Source: JAEUJM01 sp964635055 (lineage in GTDB: Bacteria; Actinomycetota; Acidimicrobiia; Acidimicrobiales; DATDAH01). From it: DNA of 64,000 nt. Made by a program: the position numbers and the translations under genes. Where the stretch lies: NCBI GenBank assembly GCA_964635055.1, contig CAZWMT010000028.1:1-64000 (forward strand). The letters run 5' to 3'. The notes under the pieces are model-generated. The model ran no database searches. It saw nothing but the letters and a program-made list of their open reading frames with translations, and was not told the DNA's origin. Below, in pieces: positions 15,578-22,910 of the stretch (positions are counted from its first letter, which is position 1; each line of letters begins with the position of its first letter).

Positions 15578-16825
15578 ATGCGTCTGGTGGTGCGACCCAG
15601 TGGCCCGCTCTCGGGCGTGGTGCCGATCAGTGGTGCCAAGAACTCGGTCCTCAAGCTGATGGCGGCCACCACCCTGGCCGAGGGGAGCTTCACGCTGGGC
15701 AACGTCCCCGCCATCGCCGACGTGTCCTGGATGGGCGAGTTGCTCACCTCGATGGGCATGACGGTGCGCTTCGAGGGCGACACCGTCACCATCGATTCGC
15801 CGGCCGACCTGGTTCCCGAGGCGCCGTACGAGTTGGTCGAGCGGATGCGGGCGTCGATCGTGGTGCTGGGCCCGCTGCTGGCCCGCTTCGGTCACGCCCG
15901 GGTGGCCCTTCCGGGCGGCGACGACTTCGGTCCCCGCCCGGTCGACATGCACCTCCGGGCCCTCGAGGCCCTCGGCGCCGAGTTCACCACCGCACACGGC
16001 TACATCGAGGGGCGGGCCGATCACCTGCTCGGCACCCGGATCATGCTCGAGTTCCCCAGCGTCGGTGCCACGGAGAACACGTTGATGGCGGCGGTGCTCG
16101 CCAAGGGCACCACGGTCATCGACAACGCCGCCCGCGAGCCCGAGATCGCCGACCTCGCGTCGTGCCTCAACCGCATGGGGGCGCAGATCCTGGGTGCGGG
16201 CACGTCCACGATCACGATCGAGGGCGTCGAGCGCCTCGTCCCCGTGGAGCACACGGTCATCCCCGACCGCATCGAGGCGGCCACCTACCTCGCGGCGGTG
16301 GGGGTGGCCGGGGGCGAGATCACGCTCGAGGGCGCCCGGCCCGACCACATGACGATGCTCGTCCAGAAGCTGGGCGAGATGGGCATGCGCATCTCGCCCG
16401 ACCCGGACGGCCTGTGGGCGCTACGCACCAAGCGGCTGCGCTCGGTCGACGTCTCCACCTTGCCGTACCCCGGGCTGGCCACCGACTACAAGCCGTTCCT
16501 CGTCGTGTTGCTGGCGTTCGCCGACGGCGTGGGCATCGTCACCGAGAACCTTTTCTCGGGCCGTTTCCGCTACGTGGACGAGTTGGTGCGCATGGGGGCC
16601 GACGTCCGCACCGAGAGCCACCACGCAGTGGTTCGGGGCCGCGAGCACCTGTCGGGCGCACCCGTGCGGGCGCCCGACATCCGGGCGGGCGCCGCGCTGG
16701 CCATCGCCGGCCTGGGCGCCGAGGGCGAGACCATCGTGGCCGGTGGCGAGCACATCGATCGCGGCTACGAGCGATTCGTCGAGAAGCTCCGCGCCATCGG
16801 TGCCGACATCGAGCGGGTGGACTGA
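15578..16825 (+). CDS. murA: UDP-N-acetylglucosamine 1-carboxyvinyltransferase
   Basis: First committed enzyme of peptidoglycan synthesis, transferring enolpyruvate from PEP to UDP-GlcNAc in the cytoplasm; 415 residues, full length. Visible motifs: GAKNSVLKLMAA (PEP-binding Lys-Asn), RASIVVLGPLLARFG, PGGDDFGPRPVDMHL, SVGATENTLMAA and the C-terminal DRGYERFVEKL. In most bacteria the active-site loop reads GGCAIG; here the cysteine position is aspartate (GGDDFG), as in Mycobacterium, which predicts natural fosfomycin resistance. The ATG is 6 nt after TAGCGT. Confidence 0.95.
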   Translation: MRLVVRPSGPLSGVVPISGAKNSVLKLMAATTLAEGSFTLGNVPAIADVSWMGELLTSMGMTVRFEGDTVTIDSPADLVPEAPYELVERMRASIVVLGPLLARFGHARVALPGGDDFGPRPVDMHLRALEALGAEFTTAHGYIEGRADHLLGTRIMLEFPSVGATENTLMAAVLAKGTTVIDNAAREPEIADLASCLNRMGAQILGAGTSTITIEGVERLVPVEHTVIPDRIEAATYLAAVGVAGGEITLEGARPDHMTMLVQKLGEMGMRISPDPDGLWALRTKRLRSVDVSTLPYPGLATDYKPFLVVLLAFADGVGIVTENLFSGRFRYVDELVRMGADVRTESHHAVVRGREHLSGAPVRAPDIRAGAALAIAGLGAEGETIVAGGEHIDRGYERFVEKLRAIGADIERVD

Positions 16826-16841
16826 GCCGGGGCCGGCGGCG

Positions 16842-16985
16842 TCAATCGCACGGGGGCGGGTGGTCGCGTTCCTCCTGGAGCCTCGCCGCTCGGCGGTTGG
16901 CCAACCACAGGATCAGGGCGAACGCAGCGATGGGCAGGGCCACGACGAGCGCCTCGTCCCAGCCTCCCTGGTGGGCCACCACCAT
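16842..16985 (-). CDS. small single-pass membrane protein
   Basis: A 47-residue protein: a short N-terminus (MVVAHQGGWDEAL), one hydrophobic helix (VVALPIAAFALILWLANRRA) and a charged, Pro-rich tail ending PPPCD. The frame is open further upstream, but the hydrophobic core and the HQGGWDE start suggest that the ATG at 16985 (or GTG just upstream) is real. It is convergent with murA (16 nt apart) and divergent from the NifU-like gene. Small proteins of this look sit near nifU-like genes in other actinobacteria as I remember them. Function unknown. Confidence 0.55.
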   Translation of the reverse strand: MVVAHQGGWDEALVVALPIAAFALILWLANRRAARLQEERDHPPPCD

Positions 16986-17087
16986 CGCCGGCGTCACCCG
17001 AGGGAGCGTAGGTCGACCGAGGTGCGAACCCGAGGCGAGGGTCGGGAACAGGCGCGGCCGTTTCGGGGTTTGCACGGCCATGACCGG

Positions 17088-17093
17088 TAGAAT
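17088..17093 (+). promoter_or_regulatory. -10 box, leaderless start of NifU-like gene
   Basis: TAGAAT, close to the consensus TATAAT, followed by 7 nt and the GTG at 17101. This favours the GTG over the in-frame ATG at 17080. Confidence 0.6.
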
Positions 17094-17100
17094 CGCCACC

Positions 17101-17397
17101 GTGGACCAGGACGTCGCCGACGAGGCCCCCGTCGAGCAGCCGAGCATCGACGACCGCCTGCGCGAGACCATCGAGGCCATACGACCGGCGGTACAGGCCG
17201 ACGGGGGCGACATCTACTTCCACGGCATCGACGATCGCGGCGTGGTCACCGTGGAGCTGGTGGGGGCGTGCGTGAGTTGCCCGGCGTCGACCCTCACCCT
17301 GAAGGCCGGCGTCGAGCGGATCCTGAAAGACCGCGTGCCCGGGGTGACGAGCGTGATCAGCCTCGGCGAGAACGACGAGACCGTCGTCTCGCTGTAG
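17101..17397 (+). CDS. NifU C-terminal-like Fe-S scaffold protein
   Basis: A 98-residue protein consisting mainly of the NifU C-terminal domain: IRPAVQADGGDIYFHGIDD and the CxxC motif in GACVSCPASTLTLKAGVER. Such proteins (NfuA-like) hold or carry a [4Fe-4S] cluster between the two cysteines of a dimer and deliver it to client enzymes. The start at 17101 is chosen for the TAGAAT box 7 nt upstream; the ATG at 17080 would add seven residues. It is convergent with a secreted-protein gene, the stops being 8 nt apart. Confidence 0.88.
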   Translation: MDQDVADEAPVEQPSIDDRLRETIEAIRPAVQADGGDIYFHGIDDRGVVTVELVGACVSCPASTLTLKAGVERILKDRVPGVTSVISLGENDETVVSL

Positions 17398-17405
17398 GCA
17401 CCGGG

Positions 17406-17963
17406 TCAGGCCCGGCGTATCACCAGCTTGGCCACGTCGAGGGGGTCGTCGGGGCCCTTCACGTTGATCCGCACGCTCAGCCGACACCGCAGGACCGCCC
17501 CGGCCGCGGCTGTCCCCTTCACCTTGATGACGACCCGGTAGGTCTCGCTCTGCCCGGGGTTGCGGCCGACCGACAGGGCGCCGGACGTGATCGAGCTGGT
17601 TACGTCGATGTCCGGGTTCGGGGTCTGTGGCAGGAAGTACTTCACCTTGAAGTTGGCGTTGCTCGCACATCCGGTGGGGGTCAGGAACTGAACCGCCGTG
17701 GAGTCGTTCTGCATGCGGAACAGCGCGACGAACGTGGTTCCGGCCGCCACCGTGCGGGTCTTGGTCTGGTTGGTGCCGTCGGTGTTGTAGACGCCGTCGC
17801 CAATGGCTCCCGTCCCGTCGGGCTTCGTGACGATCGCGTCGGGCTGCACGGCCGCGGGTTCCGGAGGGGCCGCGCCCACGGGTGCCGACGTCAGGGTGAT
17901 CGTGGTGGCGAGCGCGGCGGCGACCGCCACCAGTCGCCCCGTCCGTCGTCGGGTGGTGCCCAT
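17406..17963 (-). CDS. secreted protein of unknown function
   Basis: A 185-residue exported protein. The N-terminus MGTTRRRTGRLVAVAAALA continues into a hydrophobic stretch and a cleavage-like APVGAA site, a Sec signal peptide. The mature part looks all-beta (TFVALFRMQNDSTAVQFLTP, VKYFLPQTPNPDIDVT, SETYRVVIKVKG), with two cysteines (TGCASN, VLRCRLS) that could pair. The pattern resembles choice-of-anchor or fibronectin-like sandwich domains, but I do not recognise a family. A GGGGAGGA ribosome binding site precedes the ATG. Confidence 0.72.
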   Translation of the reverse strand: MGTTRRRTGRLVAVAAALATTITLTSAPVGAAPPEPAAVQPDAIVTKPDGTGAIGDGVYNTDGTNQTKTRTVAAGTTFVALFRMQNDSTAVQFLTPTGCASNANFKVKYFLPQTPNPDIDVTSSITSGALSVGRNPGQSETYRVVIKVKGTAAAGAVLRCRLSVRINVKGPDDPLDVAKLVIRRA

Positions 17964-18038
17964 GTCGCGTCCTCCCCGGTGTGGTTGTCGACACCAGCGT
18001 GCCATGCCGTGGTGGAACGGTACTGCGCGGCGTACGCG

Positions 18039-19529
18039 TCAGGGCAGGTCGACCACGCCCCGGTCGCCGTCGACGGTGATGACGGTGCCGTCGACCAGGC
18101 TGCGGGTGGCCGACCCGGTGCCGACGACGGCCGGGATGCCGTACTCGCGAGCGACCATCGAGGCGTGGGCGATCACCGACCCGGTGTCGGTGACGATGCC
18201 GGCGACCAACCCGAAGATCGGGGTCCACGCGGGGGTGGTCATCGGCGCGACCAAGACGTCGCCGGGCTCGACCCGGTCGAAGTCGTCGGGGCCGAGGACC
18301 ACCCGCGCCGGCCCGGTCGCCCGACCTGGGCTGCCGGGCACACCGACCAACAGGTGGTCGTCGGTGATGGCGTTGCTGCGGAACTGCTCCCGTAGTTCCG
18401 CGGCGCGACGCATGGGTGCGGTCAGCTTGCCGATCGCCAGTGGGGCGTCGAGGGTCCGCTGGTGCTGCCACTGCTCGCGGCGCGTGGCGACCGCTGGCCG
18501 GAGGTTCCTGGTGGGTCCACCGGTCGCCGCCGCGGTGACTTCGTCGTGCTCGCAGAAGAACACGTCGTCACGGTCATCGACGGCGTCGGTGGCCACGAGG
18601 TGCTCGCCGAGGCGGTGCAGCGCATGGCGCAGTACCGGCCACCCGATGGTGAGCTCGTCGGCCATGTCCTCGCGCACCACGGCGTAGCGCTGGGCGAGAT
18701 CGAGTCGCCGCTCGAACGCGGCGAGCAGGTCGGGCTCGTCCGCGAGCGCGTGCCGGCATGCCGTCTCCGCCTCCCTGCGGGTGGCGACCAAGGTGGCGTG
18801 GGCCGAGTGGCTGGGTGGGGCCGGGGTGGCGTCGAGTTCGCCCAGCGTGGGCTGCGACCAGTCGATGCTGGTGACGGCGTGGTTCCTGGGCGTCCGGGCC
18901 TCGCCCAGGCCGGCCAGCAGCGGCTGGTGGCCACCGTTGCCGGTTCCCTCCAGGTGCTTCCGGTGGAACGCGGCGAGTGAGAGCTCGGCCTTGGACGCGA
19001 ATCCCAGTACCTCGGCGAGGGGCAGGAGCAACCCGCCGGCCGCGTGGGTCACCTGGTCGACCAGCGTCACCAGCTCGGCCGGCGATGCTTCGCCCACCGT
19101 GCCAGTGGCCGCGTCGACCACGGACCGGTAGGCGGGGAGCAACGTGGACTCGTAGTGGGCCGCGGCCGGCACGGCCATGGCCCGCTCGCCCCGCTCGGGG
19201 TGCGAGACGATGGTGGCGAAGGCGAACCCCCACCGGAAGAGGCGGACCGGGTGACGCAGCGTGGTGCGCACCGGCGTCGCCATCTTGCCGGGGTTCGTGT
19301 AGTACCAACCGTTCACGATCACGTGCAGTGGCAGCGCCATCCGGGCGCCCCAGTAGTCGAAGATGGCGTCGTCGAAGCCGGCCTCGGCCTCGGGCAGGAA
19401 CCAGGTGGCGAACAGCGGGGTGACCGGGTCGGCGAGCCACTCGCCGAGGCGGAAGTCGCGGCGCCAATGGCCCTGGCGCGGCGCCTCCCAGGTGGGCGGG
19501 GGGTCACCGGCCCCGGTCGGCTCCGTCAT
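18039..19529 (-). CDS. PEP-utilising-enzyme mobile-domain protein
   Basis: A 496-residue cytoplasmic protein. The C-terminal 90 residues are the swivelling phosphohistidine domain of PEP synthase/PPDK-like enzymes, with the phosphorylated His in GSVIAHASMVAREYGIPAVV and the upstream PGDVLVAPMTTPAWTP. The N-terminal 400 residues are helical and correspond to the non-ATP-grasp parts of rifampin-phosphotransferase or PEP-synthase-like proteins; no ATP-grasp nucleotide-binding domain is seen. It may therefore be a broken or partner-dependent phosphotransferase. The ATG at 19529 overlaps the TetR stop by one base (TGATG), so it belongs to the TetR-controlled operon. Confidence 0.8.
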   Translation of the reverse strand: MTEPTGAGDPPPTWEAPRQGHWRRDFRLGEWLADPVTPLFATWFLPEAEAGFDDAIFDYWGARMALPLHVIVNGWYYTNPGKMATPVRTTLRHPVRLFRWGFAFATIVSHPERGERAMAVPAAAHYESTLLPAYRSVVDAATGTVGEASPAELVTLVDQVTHAAGGLLLPLAEVLGFASKAELSLAAFHRKHLEGTGNGGHQPLLAGLGEARTPRNHAVTSIDWSQPTLGELDATPAPPSHSAHATLVATRREAETACRHALADEPDLLAAFERRLDLAQRYAVVREDMADELTIGWPVLRHALHRLGEHLVATDAVDDRDDVFFCEHDEVTAAATGGPTRNLRPAVATRREQWQHQRTLDAPLAIGKLTAPMRRAAELREQFRSNAITDDHLLVGVPGSPGRATGPARVVLGPDDFDRVEPGDVLVAPMTTPAWTPIFGLVAGIVTDTGSVIAHASMVAREYGIPAVVGTGSATRSLVDGTVITVDGDRGVVDLP

Positions 19530-20206
19530 CACGACGGTTCGGTGGTCGATGGTTCGGTGGTCGGTGGGTCGGTCCATGGTTCCGGTGGCCTTTCGCGCAG
19601 CGAGTCGAGCATGGCTTCGAGGGCCCAGGCCTGGGCCTCGCCGGCCTCGGCGAGGGTGAGCTGCCAGCGGCTGGCGGCGGTGGCCAGGGAGCGGATGCTG
19701 GCCACCGACTGCAGGATCGCGGTGATGGCCAGCCGTTGACGGTCGGGCAGCGTGGGCGGGATCAGGTCTGCGGCCTGGCGGGCGACGAGCTCGTCGCGCC
19801 GGCGTTGGTCGTCCTGGGCCTCGGGGTACTCCCCGGTGCCCGGGGGATCGTGGCGGGCGACCGGATCGGGGTATCGCGCCGACCACTCGCGGGTGAGCTC
19901 CCGGATGAGGTCCGGGTACTCGTCGAGCGAGCTGGGTAGCACCCGCCCTCTGAGCAGGGTGCGGTCGGCGAGGTACGCGTGGACCAGCTCGGCCTTGGTC
20001 GGGAACATCCGGTACACCGTGCGCTCCGAGACGCCGGCGACTTCGGCGATCCGGGCGTAGGTGAAGAGCTCGGGGTTGGCGAACCCGCCGTGCAGGAGCT
20101 CGATCTCCACGCAGGCCTCGAGGATCGCCTGCCGGGTCCGCGAGCGGTTCTGCTCGCGGAGCGTGGGTCGTCGGGCTCGGGCCTCGGTGGCGTCCGCTGC
20201 GGTCAT
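19529..20206 (-). CDS. TetR-family transcriptional regulator
   Basis: A 225-residue regulator. The N-terminal helix-turn-helix is typical: RTRQAILEACVEI, FTYARIAEVAGVSERTVYRM and FPTKAELVHAYL. The C-terminal ligand domain is not assignable. The ATG at 20206 has a GAGGG site 8 nt upstream. It sits between a membrane-protein gene (16 nt upstream) and the PEP-utilising-type gene (one-base overlap), so the three form an operon that it probably controls; a TGACAG-N6-CTGTCA palindrome lies in the promoter region of the first gene. Confidence 0.9.
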   Translation of the reverse strand: MTAADATEARARRPTLREQNRSRTRQAILEACVEIELLHGGFANPELFTYARIAEVAGVSERTVYRMFPTKAELVHAYLADRTLLRGRVLPSSLDEYPDLIRELTREWSARYPDPVARHDPPGTGEYPEAQDDQRRRDELVARQAADLIPPTLPDRQRLAITAILQSVASIRSLATAASRWQLTLAEAGEAQAWALEAMLDSLRERPPEPWTDPPTTEPSTTEPS

Positions 20207-20222
20207 GTGGGCACCCTCGCGC

Positions 20223-20921
20223 TCAGGCGGGGGTGGCCTCCAGACGGTGGTCACCCGCGGCGACGGGCACGGGGCTGGTCGGTCGGGACAGGGCGATCCC
20301 CGTCACGAGGATCCAGATGCTGACGACCAGGAAGGCCAGGCCACCGGCGTCGGCCGCCCCGGTGTCGACCATGGCGACGACGCTGAGGGCGAGGGTGATC
20401 ACCCCGGCGCCGATCGACGTGCGCCCCAACCACGGCCGCACGCCGGAATGCGCGGCGGTGAGCCCCACCGCCAGCATCATCGCCGCGACGAAGACGTTGG
20501 CGGCGAGCGAGAGCAGCAGCGACAGGAGCCACACGTAGCGGATCAGGTCGTCGGACGCGGCCCGCCCGAGGGGGGCCAGGTAGACGAGGGCCACGCCGAG
20601 CACGTTGGCCAAGGCGTAGAGGCCCAGCCACGCTGTCGCGCCGCCGAGCACCGTGGCACTGGCGATGTTGGCGTCGGCGTCGCGTGGGGCCCGGATCCGG
20701 ACGGCGAGGGTGCCGGCGAACCAGAGGAACAGCGGTGCGGTTGCCACCAGCACGGTCAGGATGGCCATCAGGATGCCGCGGTGATCGACGAAGTAGCGGC
20801 GCACCTCCTCGACCGGCGCGTCGACCGCCGGCGGCGCACCGACGGCGATGGCGACCGCGAAGTTGCTGACGATGAAGACGACGCCGGCGATGCCGCCGTT
20901 GCGCCACTGGTGCTGGTCCAT
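20223..20921 (-). CDS. multi-pass membrane protein (DUF4386-like)
   Basis: A 232-residue integral membrane protein with about six hydrophobic segments, for example IAGVVFIVSNFAVAIAVGA near the N-terminus and GGLAFLVVSIWILVTGIAL near the C-terminus. The layout, with a soluble loop EEVRRYFVDHRG after the first helix, resembles DUF4386-type proteins, but this is a weak assignment. The ATG at 20921 is chosen because AGGAGG lies 9 nt upstream. First gene of the TetR operon; possibly an exporter or a membrane sensor, unknown. Confidence 0.75.
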   Translation of the reverse strand: MDQHQWRNGGIAGVVFIVSNFAVAIAVGAPPAVDAPVEEVRRYFVDHRGILMAILTVLVATAPLFLWFAGTLAVRIRAPRDADANIASATVLGGATAWLGLYALANVLGVALVYLAPLGRAASDDLIRYVWLLSLLLSLAANVFVAAMMLAVGLTAAHSGVRPWLGRTSIGAGVITLALSVVAMVDTGAADAGGLAFLVVSIWILVTGIALSRPTSPVPVAAGDHRLEATPA

Positions 20922-20987
20922 GGTGGGTGCCTCCTGTGCGGACCTCGGGGCCGACCCCGGGTGGGCCGGCTCCCGCATCGTCACATC

Positions 20988-21005
20988 TGACAGGTCAGAC
21001 TGTCA
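20988..21005. promoter_or_regulatory. palindromic operator, probably for the TetR regulator
   Basis: TGACAG-GTCAGA-CTGTCA, an 18-bp inverted repeat 66 nt upstream of the membrane-protein start. It overlaps a minus-strand TTGACA (21001-21006), a plausible -35 box, with GACGAT 18 nt further on as a weak -10. A related half-site (TTCAGACCGTCA) follows at 21014-21025. Confidence 0.6.
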
Positions 21006-21066
21006 AGATGTCAGTTCAGACCGTCATTTTCGACCGGAGCGGGCGCGCGCGTACCCTCGGGGCGCG

Positions 21067-22011
21067 ATGACGAACGATGCTGCGGCGCTGGTCGCCGACG
21101 CCAGGAACGGCAACCGCACGGCGTTGGCCCGCCTGTTGTCGATGGTCGAGCGAGGCGGCGAGCCCGCCCGCCAGGTCGGGCGGCTCACCCACCCGCTCGG
21201 CGGCACCGCCAGGACCATCGGTCTCACCGGTGCACCGGGGGCGGGGAAGTCGACGCTGACCAACGCGCTGATCACCGCGATGCGGGCCGACGGCCTCGGC
21301 GTCGCCGTGCTGGCCATCGACCCGTCGTCGCCGTTCACCGGTGGGGCCATCCTCGGTGACCGGGTGCGCATGGGCGAGCACGCCCTCGACGACGGCGTGT
21401 TCATCCGCTCGATGGCCACGCGGGGTCACCTGGGGGGACTGGCACTCGCCACCCCCGAGGCGGTGCGCGTGCTCGACGCCACCGGCCACGAGCGGATCCT
21501 CATCGAGACGGTCGGGGTGGGGCAGGTGGAGGTGGAGATCGCCTCCTCGGCCGACACCACGGTGGTGGTGGTCAACCCCGGCTGGGGCGACGAGGTGCAG
21601 GCGGCCAAGGCCGGCCTCCTCGAGATCGCCGACGTGTTCGTGGTCAACAAGGCCGATCGCGCCGGCGCCCGCGACACGCATCGGGACCTCGAGCAGATGC
21701 TCGAACTGTCGGCGCCCACCGAGGGTTGGCGCCCGCCGATCGTCGACACGATCGCCTTGGACGGAACCGGCATCGAGGCGCTGTGGACCGCGCTCGGCGA
21801 TCACCAGCACCATCTGGAGGCGTCCGGGCAGCTGCAGCGGCGGCGGGCCGAGCGCCTCGGGCGCGAGCTGCGCGACATCGTGGCCGAGCGGCTGCACGAG
21901 CGGGCGCTGGCGCTGTGCTCGGGCGGCGAGTACGACCGTCTCGAGGCCGCCGTGCTCGAACGCCGCCTCGACCCGTGGTCGGCATCCGACCAACTGTTGA
22001 CTCTTGGCTGA
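21067..22011 (+). CDS. meaB: methylmalonyl-CoA mutase-associated GTPase MeaB
   Basis: A 314-residue G3E-family P-loop GTPase that guards and reloads the B12 cofactor of acyl-CoA mutases. Walker A is GLTGAPGAGKSTLTNAL; switch and base-recognition parts include DPSSPFTGGAILGDRVRM, ETVGVGQVEVEIA and VVNKADRAGA (NKxD). The ATG at 21067 follows a TACCCT box by 9 nt. The mutase large subunit is some 11 kb away at 8751, in the same orientation, and the next gene is an enoyl-CoA hydratase. Confidence 0.94.
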   Translation: MTNDAAALVADARNGNRTALARLLSMVERGGEPARQVGRLTHPLGGTARTIGLTGAPGAGKSTLTNALITAMRADGLGVAVLAIDPSSPFTGGAILGDRVRMGEHALDDGVFIRSMATRGHLGGLALATPEAVRVLDATGHERILIETVGVGQVEVEIASSADTTVVVVNPGWGDEVQAAKAGLLEIADVFVVNKADRAGARDTHRDLEQMLELSAPTEGWRPPIVDTIALDGTGIEALWTALGDHQHHLEASGQLQRRRAERLGRELRDIVAERLHERALALCSGGEYDRLEAAVLERRLDPWSASDQLLTLG

Positions 22012-22070
22012 GCGCTCGTCGCGACCATCAAGGCTCGCTCGTCCCTCGCTCGCCGTGCCGTGACCCCACC

Positions 22071-22076
22071 TAAGGT
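22071..22076 (+). promoter_or_regulatory. -10-like hexamer before enoyl-CoA hydratase
   Basis: TAAGGT followed by 7 nt and the ATG at 22084; leaderless pattern. Confidence 0.45.
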
Positions 22077-22083
22077 GCAGTGG

Positions 22084-22827
22084 ATGAACGGACTGGTTCG
22101 CATCGAACGGCGGGACGACGGCGTGGCCGTGGTGACCCTGGACAACCCCAAGGTCAACGCCCTCAGCCAGGAGTTGTTGAACGAGCTGGGCGGGGTGTTC
22201 GAGGCATTGGGCGACGATCTGCCTGGTGCCGTCGTTGTCACCGGCGGCGAGCGCCTGTTCGCGGCGGGTGCCGACGTCACCCAGTTCGCGGCCGAGCGGG
22301 CGGCCGAGGTCGCCGCCACCTTCCATCGCGTCCTCGACGCGGTCGCCGCCTTCCCCCGCGCGACGATCGCCGCGGTCAGCGGCTACGCCCTGGGTGGCGG
22401 CTGCGAGCTGGCCATGGCCTGCGACTTCCGCATCGCGTCCGAGCGGGCCGTGTTCGGTCAGCCCGAGATCCTGCTGGGCATCATCCCGGGCGGCGGCGGC
22501 ACCCAGCGCCTGCCCCGCCTGGTGGGCGTCTCCCGGGCCAAGGAGCTGATCTTCACCGGGCGACAGGTGAAGGCCGAGGAGGCGCTGGCCATCGGTCTGG
22601 CCGACGAGGTGGTGCCCGGAGACGAGCTCCACGACCGGGCGCTGGCGCTCGCGGCCGAGCTGGCCTCAGGGCCCCGCGCCGCGATCGCCCTGGCCAAGGC
22701 CGCCATCGACGGCGCCGTCACCGAGCAGGACGCCTTCGCCCAGGTCTTCCTCACCGACGACGCCGGCATCGGCGTGGCCAGCTTCCTCGAGCACGGCCCC
22801 GGCAAGGCCACCTTCACCGGCCGGTAG
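22084..22827 (+). CDS. enoyl-CoA hydratase/isomerase family protein
   Basis: A 247-residue crotonase-fold enzyme. The oxyanion-hole segments are FAAGADVTQFA and SGYALGGGCELAMACDF, and the second catalytic segment is FGQPEILLGIIPGGGGTQRL; glutamates at both GGGCELA and QPEILLG are present, as in true enoyl-CoA hydratases that add water to 2-enoyl-CoA in fatty acid beta-oxidation. Position directly after meaB suggests a role in short- or branched-chain acyl-CoA metabolism. Start chosen for the TAAGGT box 7 nt upstream. It faces the MBOAT gene across a hairpin. Confidence 0.92.
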   Translation: MNGLVRIERRDDGVAVVTLDNPKVNALSQELLNELGGVFEALGDDLPGAVVVTGGERLFAAGADVTQFAAERAAEVAATFHRVLDAVAAFPRATIAAVSGYALGGGCELAMACDFRIASERAVFGQPEILLGIIPGGGGTQRLPRLVGVSRAKELIFTGRQVKAEEALAIGLADEVVPGDELHDRALALAAELASGPRAAIALAKAAIDGAVTEQDAFAQVFLTDDAGIGVASFLEHGPGKATFTGR

Positions 22828-22862
22828 CGCCCCACCCGCCCTGCCGCCCCTCGGGCGCGCCG

Positions 22863-22889
22863 CCCCCACCGGGGCGAGCGCGGTGGGGG
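22863..22889. terminator. hairpin between convergent genes
   Basis: CCCCCACCG (22863-22871) and CGGTGGGGG (22881-22889) form a 9-bp perfect stem with a 9-nt loop between the ends of the enoyl-CoA hydratase and MBOAT genes. It could serve both strands; no T-run. Confidence 0.55.
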
Positions 22890-22910
22890 TGCGCAGTGGG
22901 GGTTGTGGCC

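Noticed and set aside
15556..15792. Upstream extension of the MFS transporter frame
   Set aside because: It would run antisense through the start of murA; the GTG at 15555 with TACTTT 6 nt upstream explains the start.
22012..22070. Short gap rich in GCTCGCTCG/CCTCGCTCG as a further dispersed repeat
   Set aside because: Only one copy in the window, so repeat status cannot be supported.
21016..22632. Long minus-strand open frame opposite meaB and the enoyl-CoA hydratase
   Set aside because: Same reason: it spans two convincing genes and has no family features.
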